A DNA stretch of 64,000 bases from Ascidiimonas aurantiaca (GTDB lineage Bacteria; Bacteroidota; Bacteroidia; Flavobacteriales; Flavobacteriaceae), in the NCBI RefSeq assembly GCF_037646345.1, contig NZ_JBBEWR010000009.1, positions 158,247-222,246 on the forward strand, read 5' to 3'. The position numbers were made by a program, and so were the translations under genes. Positions within the stretch are counted from its first letter, which is position 1. Each line of letters starts with the position of its first letter. Of this stretch, positions 45,192 through 54,613 are shown one piece after another. Under the pieces are notes generated by a model. That model made no database searches, had not been told where the DNA came from, and worked only from the letters and a program-made list of their open reading frames with translations.

Positions 45192-46448
45192 ATGATAGAA
45201 AATAGCATACTTTCGAAAGTAGAAATTCTCATTCAACAAAAGAAATTTCGGGAAGCCGAAAGAATTCTTCTAGATTTATTAAAAGAGGATCCAAACAACA
45301 TTAACTTTCTGTCATTACTTGCCGAAGTAAATTTTCAACAAGACAAACTTGAGAATGCTACAACCTTAATTGATAATGCCATTGGATTATCACCCGATGT
45401 CTCACATTTGTTTTATACCAAGTCCCGTATTGCCATTCAACAGGACCTTTTAAAAGAAGCTGAGAAAAACATAAATCAGGCAATTGCCTTAGACCCTTAT
45501 GATGCAGATCATTTTGCATTGTTAGCAAATATCAGGTTAGGGCAAAAGAAGTTTAATGAAGCACTTGAAATTGCAGATAAAGCTTTAGAAATAGATGCTG
45601 AAAACCTGTTGGCCTTAAATATAAGAAGTATAGCCTTAAACAAGTTAAACAGAAGTGCAGAATCCTTTGAAACTATTGAAGGTGCATTAAGAGAAGACCC
45701 AAATAATGCATACACTCATTCAAATTATGGATGGGGCCTATTGGAAAAAGGAGACCATAAAAAAGCATTGGAACATTTTAAAGAATCACTATCAAACGAC
45801 CCCACTTTTGAGTATGCACAATCAGGGATGCTTGAAGCCTTAAAAGCAGCAAATCCTGTGTATCGGGTATTTTTGAAGTATTCATTTTGGATGAGCAATC
45901 TTACTGCCAAATATCAATGGGGGGTCATCATTGGTTTTTATCTTGGTTTTAGAGCAATAAAAACAGTAGCCAGCAATAACGAAGCATTGAAGCCCTATTT
46001 AACACCTTTAATTATTGCCCTTGCTTTAATTGCCTTTTCAACCTGGGTAATTGGCCCAATTAGTAACTTATTCCTGAGATTTAGCCAATACGGACAGTTG
46101 TTACTTAACAAAAACGAAAAAATGAGTTCCAGCTTTGTTGCTGCTAGTTTAGCAGTATTTACAGCAGGATTGCTAGCATACTTTGTTTTATCAGACGAGA
46201 GGTTCCTGACTATTGCTGTGTTCGGATTTGCAATGATGCTACCGCTCAGCACTATGTTTTCTCCTTCAAAAAATAAATATGCACTCTTAATTTACACTAT
46301 TGCCCTGGCGGTTGCAGGTCTTATTGCCATAGGATTGACTTTTATAACCGGTAAAATATTTAACTCAATGGCAGTTGTATTTATTTTTGGATTTGTAGCA
46401 TTTCAATGGATTGCGAACTATATGCTGATAAAAGAAGACAACCCATAA
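45192..46448 (+). CDS. TPR-repeat integral membrane protein, partner of the AAA+ ATPase
   Basis: A 418-residue protein. Residues 5-215 are six or so TPR units (REAERILLDLLKEDPNNINFLSLLAEVNFQQDKLENA, RSAESFETIEGALREDPNNAYTHSNYGWGLLEKGDHKKALEHF). Residues 230-410 hold five or six transmembrane helices (IIGFYLGFRAIKTV, LIIALALIAFSTWVIGPI, SFVAASLAVFTAGLLAYFVL, ALLIYTIALAVAGLIAIGLTF, MAVVFIFGFVAFQWIANYML). The start lies one nt after the ATPase stop, so translation is coupled. Both proteins begin with TPR repeats, which suggests they bind a common partner. Confidence 0.85.
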   Translation: MIENSILSKVEILIQQKKFREAERILLDLLKEDPNNINFLSLLAEVNFQQDKLENATTLIDNAIGLSPDVSHLFYTKSRIAIQQDLLKEAEKNINQAIALDPYDADHFALLANIRLGQKKFNEALEIADKALEIDAENLLALNIRSIALNKLNRSAESFETIEGALREDPNNAYTHSNYGWGLLEKGDHKKALEHFKESLSNDPTFEYAQSGMLEALKAANPVYRVFLKYSFWMSNLTAKYQWGVIIGFYLGFRAIKTVASNNEALKPYLTPLIIALALIAFSTWVIGPISNLFLRFSQYGQLLLNKNEKMSSSFVAASLAVFTAGLLAYFVLSDERFLTIAVFGFAMMLPLSTMFSPSKNKYALLIYTIALAVAGLIAIGLTFITGKIFNSMAVVFIFGFVAFQWIANYMLIKEDNP

Positions 46449-46531
46449 CGAACAAAAGCCGCTACCCATAACATCTGGGAATAATAGAGCCTTACATAAT
46501 ATTACTGACCCCAACTTGACTACTCACAACC

Positions 46532-46780
46532 ATGAAAAAATCAAAAGTTTTAAAAATTATAGGACAAAACATAAAAAGAATTCAGTTGGAAAAGGGGTTA
46601 ACACAGGTAGATCTGGTTGGTAAAATTAAAGCACGAATTGACACCACCAATATTTCCAGAATAGAGCAGGGGAGAACCAATACCACCATTCACACCTTGT
46701 TTAGAATAAGCGAGGCCCTGGAAGTACCCTTATCCCATATTTGTGACTTGGGAAACCAAAGAATAACTTGCCATTTTTAA
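46532..46780 (+). CDS. XRE-family transcriptional regulator
   Basis: An 82-residue protein, a single HTH_3 domain (IGQNIKRIQLEKGLTQVDLVGKIK..NISRIEQGRTNTTIHTLFRISEALEVPLSHICDL). The size and motifs are usual for a Cro/C1-type repressor of the kind found beside restriction-modification genes or mobile elements. No such genes are near. The target is unknown. Confidence 0.85.
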   Translation: MKKSKVLKIIGQNIKRIQLEKGLTQVDLVGKIKARIDTTNISRIEQGRTNTTIHTLFRISEALEVPLSHICDLGNQRITCHF

Positions 46781-46892
46781 AGCAAGAAAAGTATTTTAGC
46801 ATACTCTGGAAGCCGGTGCATATACCTGGTTTGTAACTACAGGCTCTGTACTTTAGCCAATATCTCTTTTTTACAAAATATGCAGTATCTTT

Positions 46893-47231
46893 ATGCCCGT
46901 GAAATATGTAGCCGTTTTATTATCTTTTTGGGTACTGTGCCTGTCACTGGTACCGTGTTTTGAAGGGAACGACCCGGTAAAACATGAAATGCACGACACT
47001 GGTTGTGACGACCACCCCGATGAAGAAAAGGGGTGTTGTACAGATGCGCCCTGTTCTCCTTTTTATAACTGTAACAGTTGTACCGGTTTTGTTTCACATA
47101 CAGGTAGTGTTACCGCAGGTGCCATAGTTTACATTTTTAAAGAAGCCACTCCTCTATATTATCACCTTCCAAAATCAGTCGGGCACTTACGGCCTATTCT
47201 AAAACCTCCCATACCGGTACTTTCTGCTTAG
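46893..47231 (+). CDS. DUF6660-like Cys/His-rich exported protein
   Basis: A 112-residue protein with an N-terminal signal sequence (VAVLLSFWVLCLSLVPCFEG). A metal-binding-like segment follows: HEMHDTGCDDHPDEEKGCCTDAPCSPFYNCNSC, with nine Cys/His within 35 residues, then a hydrophobic stretch TAGAIVYIF. It resembles the DUF6660 family that lies beside TonB receptors in Bacteroidota. The TonB-dependent receptor starts 66 nt later, so the two probably handle a transition metal together. Confidence in the family name is moderate. Confidence 0.7.
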   Translation: MPVKYVAVLLSFWVLCLSLVPCFEGNDPVKHEMHDTGCDDHPDEEKGCCTDAPCSPFYNCNSCTGFVSHTGSVTAGAIVYIFKEATPLYYHLPKSVGHLRPILKPPIPVLSA

Positions 47232-47297
47232 TATAGCCACCTAACTGCCTCCTCAGGCAGTGAACTTGTATTTGTAAAATAACTTAAATACCTATTG

Positions 47298-49475
47298 ATG
47301 AAAATTAAATTCATACTAACAGGATGTGCGTTCCTGTTATCATACCTGGCATGGGCACAAAACACCTTTAAAGCTACCGTAACCGATCATGAGTCTGATG
47401 AACCCCTGGCGGGTGTAAGTGTGTATATAGCTTCGCTTTCACTGGGAGGGGTTACTGATGTAAACGGGAACATAACTCTTGAGAACATACCAAACGGCAA
47501 CTATACCCTTGTTTTTAGCTATATAGGCTATGAGACCCTGCGGCTTAAAAGAAGTTTTCCGCTTTCTGCACAGCAACAGGGACAAAGTATTGAGCTGCAT
47601 CATTCGCATGAAGAAATGGACGAGGTGATCATACGTTCTACCCGTAGTACCCGTACCATAGAAGATATTCCCACCAGAGTAGAGTTTATTGCCGGGGAGG
47701 AACTGGCCGAAAAGGGAAATATGAAACCGGGTGACATACGGATGCTACTCAATGAAAGTACCGGTATCCAGACCCAGCAAACCTCAGCTACCAGTTATAA
47801 TTCAAGTATCAGGATACAGGGACTGGATGGTAAATATACCCAGTTACTAAGAGACGGGTTACCACTATATTCGGGCTTTTCCGGTGGTTTGAGCCTTATG
47901 CAAATTGCACCTTTAGACCTGAAGCAGGTAGAGGTGATTAAAGGAGCTTCATCTACCTTATACGGAGGGGGAGCGATAGCGGGCTTGGTAAACCTTATCA
48001 CGAAAACGCCCGAAGAATCGCCCGAGCTGGCCATTATGCTCAACGGTACGTCTGCCCTGGGGCTGGATAACAGCATTTTTTACTCCGAAAAATTCAATGA
48101 AAAAGTAGGGCTCACCGTATTTGGATCATACAACCGGGGTACGGCCTATGATCCCGCAGATATAGGGCTTACGGCCATTCCCGAATTTGACCGGTTTACC
48201 CTTAATCCGCGCCTTTTTCTCTATTTAAGTGAAAAAACCACCTTAAATGCCGGGGTGAATATGGTAACCGAAAAACGCCTGGGAGGTAATATTGATTTTG
48301 TAAAGGGTGAAACAGTTGAGAATGCCTATTTTGAAAGAAACAATACCGATAGAATATCTACCCAACTACAGTTTACACACCAAATAGACAGTACGACTAC
48401 CCTACAGTTTAAAAACAGTTTTAACCTCTTTGAACGCGCCATAGAGATCCCCGATTTTAATTTCTCCGGAAATCAGCTTTCTTCCTTTACAGAGCTTAAC
48501 ATAAACCGCACTACCCAAAAAATGGAATGGATCGCAGGACTCAACCTGTGGACCGACCAGTTTACACAGGATGTGGGCACCACAGGCCAGGATCTGGGCT
48601 TTTCTGAAAATACGATAGGTGCTTTTGTTCAAAATACCTGGAATGTACAGCCTAAATGGACACTGGAAACCGGTTTTCGACTGGATTACCAAAATGAATA
48701 CGGTGTTTTTGCATTGCCTCGTTTTTCATTACTATACAAAGCTACCGATGCGGTTACGTTTCGTTTAGGCGGCGGACTGGGCTATAAAACCCCTACTACT
48801 TTTTCTGAAGAGGCAGAGCGCCTGCAGTTTCGCAATATACTGCCTATAGACCCTGATGAACGTGAAGCCGAACGCTCTTTTGGAGGGAATTTTGACATCA
48901 ATTATCGTACAGCGGTCGGCGATGCCCTGACGCTTTCTGCCAACGTGCTGTTTTTTTATACCCAGATCCGTGATCCGTTATTGCTGACCGATACCGGTAA
49001 TGGTTTTGCTTTTTTACAACCAGATGGTTTTGTTGACACCAAAGGAGCTGAAGTAAACATGAAATGGAGCTATGGCGATTTTAAATTGTTTATAGGATAC
49101 ACCCATGCACGTGTTCTGGAACATTACGATGGGGAGCGAACCACTTTTCCCTTAGTGGCAGAACACCGGCTTAACAATGTACTGATGTATGAAAAACACG
49201 GGAACTTCTGGATTGGCCTGGAAGCTTATTATTTTAGTCCGCAGCAACTAAGTGACGGCAGTACCGGCCAGGCTTACTGGATCACAGGGTTGATGACCGA
49301 GAAGAAATTTGGGGATCATTTTTCGGTTTTTGTGAATTTTGAGAACTTCCTGGATACACGACAAACCGGGTTTGATACAATTTTTACCGGTGATATCAAC
49401 GATCCGCAGTTTCGGGATATTTATGCACCCGTCGATGGTTTTGTGGTAAACGGAGGGATTAAACTAAACTGGTAG
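47298..49475 (+). CDS. TonB-dependent receptor (probably metal or siderophore)
   Basis: A 725-residue outer-membrane protein from ATG 47298 (TTG three nt upstream is a less likely start). Signal peptide ends AWAQ. Residues 22-105 are the carboxypeptidase-regulatory-like domain (ATVTDHESDEPLAGVSVYI; LVFSYIGYETLRLK). The plug is at 112-225 (DIPTRVEFIAGEELAEKGNMKPGD; RIQGLDGKYTQLLRDGLPLY; VEVIKGASSTLYGGGAIAGLVNLITK). Residues 230-725 are a 22-stranded barrel ending in an aromatic residue (IKLNW). The Cys/His-rich neighbour suggests a metal ligand such as copper or zinc, or an iron chelate. Confidence 0.9.
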   Translation: MKIKFILTGCAFLLSYLAWAQNTFKATVTDHESDEPLAGVSVYIASLSLGGVTDVNGNITLENIPNGNYTLVFSYIGYETLRLKRSFPLSAQQQGQSIELHHSHEEMDEVIIRSTRSTRTIEDIPTRVEFIAGEELAEKGNMKPGDIRMLLNESTGIQTQQTSATSYNSSIRIQGLDGKYTQLLRDGLPLYSGFSGGLSLMQIAPLDLKQVEVIKGASSTLYGGGAIAGLVNLITKTPEESPELAIMLNGTSALGLDNSIFYSEKFNEKVGLTVFGSYNRGTAYDPADIGLTAIPEFDRFTLNPRLFLYLSEKTTLNAGVNMVTEKRLGGNIDFVKGETVENAYFERNNTDRISTQLQFTHQIDSTTTLQFKNSFNLFERAIEIPDFNFSGNQLSSFTELNINRTTQKMEWIAGLNLWTDQFTQDVGTTGQDLGFSENTIGAFVQNTWNVQPKWTLETGFRLDYQNEYGVFALPRFSLLYKATDAVTFRLGGGLGYKTPTTFSEEAERLQFRNILPIDPDEREAERSFGGNFDINYRTAVGDALTLSANVLFFYTQIRDPLLLTDTGNGFAFLQPDGFVDTKGAEVNMKWSYGDFKLFIGYTHARVLEHYDGERTTFPLVAEHRLNNVLMYEKHGNFWIGLEAYYFSPQQLSDGSTGQAYWITGLMTEKKFGDHFSVFVNFENFLDTRQTGFDTIFTGDINDPQFRDIYAPVDGFVVNGGIKLNW

Positions 49476-49805
49476 CCCGTACACCAAATCCGGCAAAAGT
49501 GGCAGATTAGCTATGTGAGATGCTCCCCGTTTACATGTGTCTTATTTCCCCGTGACCCCTTGTATAAACTTTTTCTCTGGATATGTAAAATAAACATGAA
49601 TTTAAGTATTAGGGAGTATTACAGTGTGAAGGGTATGCTGCTATTTGTGCAGATAGGCAAGGTGCTAAAAAGAGTATAAAAAGTAAACACGTAAAACAAC
49701 TTTTCATATGTATATATACTTAAAAAATAAATGGTTAGATCTTTAATTAAGAAGTCAAAATGCAGGTTGTTTTATGATTTTAAGAGAAATTTCTTTAAAA
49801 GAGGC
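49476..49805. other. Gene-free spacer between convergent genes
   Basis: Apart from a 27-codon ORF at about 49597 with no supporting signals, nothing coding. No clear terminator stem seen. Confidence 0.35.
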
Positions 49806-50636
49806 TTACGATTGTATAAAGCTGTTTACATCTGCCTGAGGGTATTTACTTTCTTCGCCTACCCAAAGCAAATGCCCCCAGGTATTATCATACATTTTTA
49901 AAGTGGCGTTTTTTATTTTTTGACGGGCGTAAGTAGCCATTTCAGGAGAAACTGATTTGTCATTTTTGCTGTGGAGTATAAGTACGGGGCATTGAATTTG
50001 ACTGATAAGGTGTTCATCCAGTTGTTGATCCAGATCGGTTACAAAACCTTCTCCCGAGCGTTGCCGGAAAGTCATATCTTTAATTTCAAGAATTTCTTCC
50101 CGGGTAATACGGGCATTTTTTTTTGTTGACAATTGCTTAAAAAGCATACGTGCCATGATACCGGGGAAGAGATGAAAGAAAAAACGAAACAGGGCCCAAC
50201 TCATTTTTTCTCTGCGGGGAGAAAATAGTTTTTTTCCTTTTATATACATAGCATCAAAAGGCAGCAGCCACCTCTTGGTTACTGCTGAAATGAGAATTAA
50301 CTTTTCTACTTTTTCAGGATACAAAGCAGCCAGTGCCAGTGCGGTTAATCCGCCAGCAGAAATACCAATAACAATCACGTTTTTAATAGCCAGTTTTTGG
50401 AGCAATGCAGCCATAAGTTGCGCGGCTTCTTCGGGCTTTTTTTTGTTTTGTAAAGGTGTACCCCCATACCCCGGGCGGGAAGGGGTTATTAACTGATAAT
50501 GACGGGTGTCATATCCTTTGTGAAATAAAGTCTCGTTACAACTGGAATGGCCTCCGTGAAGGAATAGTATGGGTTTTCCATTACCTGCAACAGAAATCTG
50601 TACGCGACCAAACTCTGTAGCTATTATATATTCCAT
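49806..50636 (-). CDS. Alpha/beta-hydrolase fold protein
   Basis: A 276-residue protein. The oxyanion motif HGGHSS (about 28-33), nucleophile elbow VIGISAGGLTAL (Ser about 94), Asp in HSKNDKSVSPEM and the catalytic His in NTWGHLLWVG mark a canonical alpha/beta hydrolase of the Abhydrolase_1/6 group. No signal peptide is seen, so it is cytoplasmic. It probably cleaves a small ester, but the substrate cannot be deduced. Confidence 0.85.
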   Translation of the reverse strand: MEYIIATEFGRVQISVAGNGKPILFLHGGHSSCNETLFHKGYDTRHYQLITPSRPGYGGTPLQNKKKPEEAAQLMAALLQKLAIKNVIVIGISAGGLTALALAALYPEKVEKLILISAVTKRWLLPFDAMYIKGKKLFSPRREKMSWALFRFFFHLFPGIMARMLFKQLSTKKNARITREEILEIKDMTFRQRSGEGFVTDLDQQLDEHLISQIQCPVLILHSKNDKSVSPEMATYARQKIKNATLKMYDNTWGHLLWVGEESKYPQADVNSFIQS

Positions 50637-51292
50637 TTGGTTTGAAAAAAGGTGATACGCTTACTTTTTTTGAATTTCTTAATGCTTTAAAGATAAAAGC
50701 CCTTTTTTGATTTTGTATAATTAATCTCAAAATTTCGTTGAGTACCGGTTGATAAGAAATATATATTAGCCGATAAGCTGTTGCTTGATTTCTTTATCTT
50801 TTTGAAGATCAAACCAATTGTTTTTTTAAAATTTTTTAGCGCTAGACCCTGTTTTTTAGGGTATTTTAAAGCTATTTTGGCCGTTAAAAGCCAAAATATA
50901 GTTGGTGCTCCGGTTTTTGGTATTCCATTTTTCAATAAAGGCAGCGACATTAATAAAGGTTTTATTCTAAAATTTTTCAGTAAATACCTGTAGGGTAAGA
51001 CCAGATAATATAATGGAATTACATTTGTCAAAAAGTCCCAAAAATAGATCGGTTGCTTTTAATTTTTGATCTTCTAGGCATAAGTAGGGACACCACACTT
51101 TACATTACAACAGTTTTTTATATGAAATCAGGTATTTATACGATCATAAATACAGGTTTTTTTACCTTTAAATATAAGATTTTATTTTCATAAATTTGAA
51201 AAATCATTAAATATGTAGCTACCATTGTTTTGATTACAAAGGCGTATCCGAAAAACCCTAAAAGAGTAGGATAAACTTAATTATTTACAATT
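50637..51292. other. AT-rich spacer, no confident gene
   Basis: An open frame at 50687-51031 (minus) gives a Lys/Leu-rich product without recognisable motifs, which I do not call a gene. The hairpin TATTTTGGC..GCCAAAATA lies at about 50871-50895. A near-palindrome with arms GTATTTAT and ATAAATAC (51132-51153) precedes the T-rich box for the gene at 51293. Confidence 0.35.
51132..51178 (+). promoter_or_regulatory. Palindrome plus T-rich box before the gene at 51293 (distant relative of the conserved element)
   Basis: The perfect arms GTATTTAT (51132-51139) and ATAAATAC (51146-51153) are followed by AGGTTTTTTTACCTTTAAATATAAG. The T-run plus TTTAAATA resembles the right part of copies at 35708 and 43224, but TTGCA and GTAAG are missing. 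Confidence 0.35.
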
Positions 51293-51637
51293 ATGAGTAC
51301 AGAAACTTTAAGTAAAGATTTTTTGGGCATAAGTTCCCATGCTGTCGTCTCAGGCGTTATTAATTGTCAAAGTGCTGCTCCACCTATTGGTACAGATCCT
51401 CGCACTGCCCTGTTTATAGCCTTAACTAATATGAGCTATAACAGTGTTACATATGCAATTTATAATAATTTGACCGGAGATATGATAAGTTCAGATACCT
51501 TATCCAAAGGAAATTCAAAATCAGTAATTGTCCCGACACAGGATAACCCAAACATTGTGAGGATCCAAAATCAAAGCCCTTGTGAAACGGGTGGCGTTGC
51601 TCCTCAATTAAATTATTCGGCATCTACTCAGAGCTAG
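51293..51637 (+). CDS. Small beta-rich protein, unknown
   Basis: A 114-residue protein without signal peptide. It is rich in Ser, Thr and Asn (NMSYNSVTYAIYNNLTGDMISSDTLSKGNSKSVIVPTQDNPNIVRIQNQSP) and predicted to be all-beta, with only two Cys (Cys25, Cys101). Preceded by a T-rich box and followed by a strong terminator, so it is likely a highly transcribed monocistronic gene. No family recognised. The sequence would fit a secreted or spore-coat-like small adhesive protein, but that is speculation. Confidence 0.55.
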   Translation: MSTETLSKDFLGISSHAVVSGVINCQSAAPPIGTDPRTALFIALTNMSYNSVTYAIYNNLTGDMISSDTLSKGNSKSVIVPTQDNPNIVRIQNQSPCETGGVAPQLNYSASTQS

Positions 51638-51691
51638 TATTGTTTTAAGTTAAACATTCTTATATTATAACGCTTTACATAGTTTGCAACA

Positions 51692-51735
51692 AGAAGCCGT
51701 CTCAAAACTCATTGAAACGGCTTCTTTTCTTTTTT
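51692..51735 (+). terminator. Terminator of the small gene at 51293
   Basis: AGAAGCCGT (51692-51700) pairs with ACGGCTTCT (51717-51725), extended by TCA/TGA after one mismatch, followed by TTTCTTTTTTTCT. Confidence 0.85.
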
Positions 51736-51894
51736 TCTCGAACTCCTCGGAGAACGGTTCTCAAATATTCAGATCTCAGGGAGGTTAAAGAAGTATTGAG
51801 ACACTTTCTTTTTCTTTGCGTTTTACCTCAGAGACTGGACTACCATGTTATAAAAAAGATATTTTAGCACAAACCGTTATAACTTTACAAAATA

Positions 51895-51902
51895 TACTTT
51901 TG
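51895..51902 (+). promoter_or_regulatory. -7-like box TACTTTTG
   Basis: Exact match to TAnnTTTG about 120 nt before ATG 52023. The long leader has no gene (51736-52022). Confidence 0.35.
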
Positions 51903-52022
51903 TCGCATATTCAGTAGTATAAAAACATGAAGGCTTCCTTCTTAATTTTAAAACTCCCTAAAAATAGCAAGATATCACAAGCCGGGGATGTTGCACTTTC
52001 TCATATTGCATAAAACTATTTT

Positions 52023-53408
52023 ATGAAACGAAGTTATTACGTGTACGTTCTGCTATGTGTGGTTGCCCATATACACTTAAACGGACAACATCTGGCTCGT
52101 AAAGGATACCTGGGGATCTACCCTTCTGATTTTAAAAAAGACTCTTTAAGTACCGGTATTTCTCAAAGTATAAGGGGAGCGCAGGTACAGCAATTGGTAA
52201 CTGGTGCCACCGCAGAAAATGCAGGTGTTAAGGTACATGATATAGTAGTACGTTTAAACGGAACCGCTATACAAAACGCGGCAGATCTTAAAGAATTTTC
52301 ACAACGCCTGAGGGGAGGGGATTCTATTCATTTTACCGTATTTAGAGAAAACCGTTTTGAAGTTCTCAAGGGTATCATACAGAGTAGGCCCTTTGAAAAT
52401 ACAGTGGGTAGTAGGGTAGACTATACCGAAGTGTCTTTTGATGGAGGGTATTTAAGAAGCATAGTACACATTCCCAAAGGAAAAGGGCCTTTTCCTGTTG
52501 TTTATTATATACAGGGATATCCGTGTAGTTCCGTAGAATACCCTAATGACAGCAATCCTTTTAAAAAGTTGACAGATTTTTGGGTGCGCCATGGTTTTAT
52601 AGTGTATAAAATAGAAAAACCGGGCATGGGCGATAGTGTTAACCGCGAACCCTGCGATCAAATTTCATTTGGTAAAGAATCAGAAGCTTTTAAAGCGGGA
52701 TACCAACAGCTTTTAAAGCTCAGAGAAGTTGATACTTCAAAAGTGTTTATTTACGGGCATTCTTTGGGTGGAGCACATGCCCCTTTACTGGTAGAGACAT
52801 TTCAACCTTCGGGAATTATGGTTTACGGTGTAAGTGGGCAGTCCTGGTATGATTACATAAGTAAACTCATTATTCAACAACTGCCATTATTTGGTATTTC
52901 ATATACAGATGCAGAAAGTCTTTTAAAAAGTAACAGACAAGCACTGTTTGACTTTTTTATAGCTAAAAATACTCCTTTTGAGATTGTTCAAAACCAACCA
53001 GATGCACGCAACTTTTTTACACATATTCTAAAATACGATGGGAGAGACCATATATTTGGCAGGCATTATCAATTCTGGCAGGATCTGAATTCGCAAAATA
53101 TAGCTCACAACTGGTCTGCAGTGGCCTGTCCTGTCCTTGCTATGTATGGGGAAGCAGATATAGAGGCTCTGGATGCCAGCGGTGCAAACAGGATAGTACG
53201 TATCGTAAATAATGATCATCCGGGTAAAGCAATCTTCAAACTCATTGAAGGCACCGATCATGCACTTATTCAAACAGGCTCAAAAGCAAATGGTGTTCGT
53301 CACAAAAAGCAGGGAACATACCTAAAAATAGCTACGGAACAATTTAATAAGGCATATCCCGAAATGCTTACAAACTGGATGCAGTCTATATTGGATAATA
53401 TCAAATAA
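52023..53408 (+). CDS. Secreted PDZ-alpha/beta hydrolase fusion
   Basis: A 461-residue protein with a signal peptide (LCVVAHIHLNGQ). Residues 40-118 are a PDZ domain (GAQVQQLVTGATAENAGVKVHDIVVRLNGTAIQNAADLKEF). Residues 140-460 are an alpha/beta hydrolase with nucleophile Ser247 (IYGHSLGG), an acid in MYGEADIEALD and His about 419 (EGTDHAL). A PDZ in front of a hydrolase is known from a few Bacteroidota proteins. Substrate unknown. It is convergent with an AraC regulator. Confidence 0.85.
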   Translation: MKRSYYVYVLLCVVAHIHLNGQHLARKGYLGIYPSDFKKDSLSTGISQSIRGAQVQQLVTGATAENAGVKVHDIVVRLNGTAIQNAADLKEFSQRLRGGDSIHFTVFRENRFEVLKGIIQSRPFENTVGSRVDYTEVSFDGGYLRSIVHIPKGKGPFPVVYYIQGYPCSSVEYPNDSNPFKKLTDFWVRHGFIVYKIEKPGMGDSVNREPCDQISFGKESEAFKAGYQQLLKLREVDTSKVFIYGHSLGGAHAPLLVETFQPSGIMVYGVSGQSWYDYISKLIIQQLPLFGISYTDAESLLKSNRQALFDFFIAKNTPFEIVQNQPDARNFFTHILKYDGRDHIFGRHYQFWQDLNSQNIAHNWSAVACPVLAMYGEADIEALDASGANRIVRIVNNDHPGKAIFKLIEGTDHALIQTGSKANGVRHKKQGTYLKIATEQFNKAYPEMLTNWMQSILDNIK

Positions 53409-53505
53409 TCCTTATTTCGAAAGAGTTTTAATAAAGAAGTAAACTTAGAAATTAGTGTAAGGCCATAACCGTGTGGCTCACCTTATCTTTTTATAAGCAG
53501 AAATG

Positions 53506-54366
53506 TTATTCATCACCTTTCTGCAAATTCGTTTGGCAAAACGAAGGACTCATACCATAATATTTCTTAAAACGATTCGAGAAATATTGAACATCATTGT
53601 ATCCTAAAAAATAGGCAACTTCTGTAATATTGAGTGTGTTTTTCCTGAGAAGCCCCTGAGCTTCCTGCATTTTCAGATTTTCCAGATACTGCCCCGGAGA
53701 TGTTTTAAATGCCTTTTTAAACAGGCGTTGAAAATAAAACTTAGACAATCCTGCTGCATAGGCAATTTCATGAAGGGAAAGATTAGAAAATCTATGGTCA
53801 TGAATATAGTTTCTTGCCAGGAGGAGTTTGCGAAATAACTCTTTTTTTACACTTGCTTTTAAAGCCGGAAGCGCATGTATTTTTTGGTTAAAGTCAGACT
53901 CCATAAGAAGAAGCGCTTCCAAAAAAGGAGAAAAACTTTCTTCTAACTGTAGTTTGGATAAGTGAGTGCCTGTGTTTTTAAGATATAATAGGCCAGACTG
54001 TAAACCGTATTGATCCACAGGGATCTTTAAAACACTAAACTCCTGTGAAAGATCGAAAAGCTTTTCTTCTTCAAAAATGTCCTTTTCTGCAGATGCCACT
54101 AAAGAAGGGTTCAGGTCAATACAAACACCGCTGGCCTGGCTGTTATTCTGGGCAATATAGCGAAACCCTTCATTAAAAAGGAGTAAATAGTGAGGAGTTA
54201 CCTTATAGTAGCGGTTATTGATCTGATAGTTTTCGCTTCCTTCATAAACTCCTTTTATACTAATAGCCTCTTTTCTTTGAAATGCCATTTCAAAATCATA
54301 AAGGTTAGACTCCCGAATGCTACCAAAATTCCCTTTGTATAATTCTTTGATTCCAAGCTTTTCCAT
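53506..54366 (-). CDS. AraC-family regulator (cupin-type sensor)
   Basis: A 286-residue protein. Residues 1-150 look like the AraC-binding cupin-type sensor (HYLLLFNEGFRYIAQNNSQASGVCIDLNPS). Residues 180-286 are the two-HTH DNA-binding domain (LSLHEIAYAAGLSKFYFQRLFKKAFKTSPGQYLENLKMQEAQGLL; ITEVAYFLGYNDVQYFSNRFKKYYGMSPSFCQ). No membrane segment. Targets unknown. It is convergent with the PDZ-hydrolase gene and could regulate it. Confidence 0.85.
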   Translation of the reverse strand: MEKLGIKELYKGNFGSIRESNLYDFEMAFQRKEAISIKGVYEGSENYQINNRYYKVTPHYLLLFNEGFRYIAQNNSQASGVCIDLNPSLVASAEKDIFEEEKLFDLSQEFSVLKIPVDQYGLQSGLLYLKNTGTHLSKLQLEESFSPFLEALLLMESDFNQKIHALPALKASVKKELFRKLLLARNYIHDHRFSNLSLHEIAYAAGLSKFYFQRLFKKAFKTSPGQYLENLKMQEAQGLLRKNTLNITEVAYFLGYNDVQYFSNRFKKYYGMSPSFCQTNLQKGDE

Positions 54367-54613
54367 GCAGACTAAATTAGTGAATAACTTCTTGTTTTAT
54401 TGTGCATTCTTGCTATTAACAAATTTTTATAAATGCACAAGTAGAACCAATGATACCAGCCTATCCTATAAAAGGATGAACAGCACAGTCAAACAGCATT
54501 TTTTTGGTATGAAGCAATTAAAATAGCAAGATGTTACAGGGAGACACCTTCTTATGATACTAATTTTGGAGAGTTCCCGAAGTCATTCTTTTTTAAAATA
54601 ATTGTATGAATCT

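Noticed and set aside
50687..51031. Leftward 114-codon frame
   Set aside because: Lys/Leu-rich product without motifs in AT-rich spacer DNA, overlapping a hairpin. It could be a remnant but I cannot support a gene.
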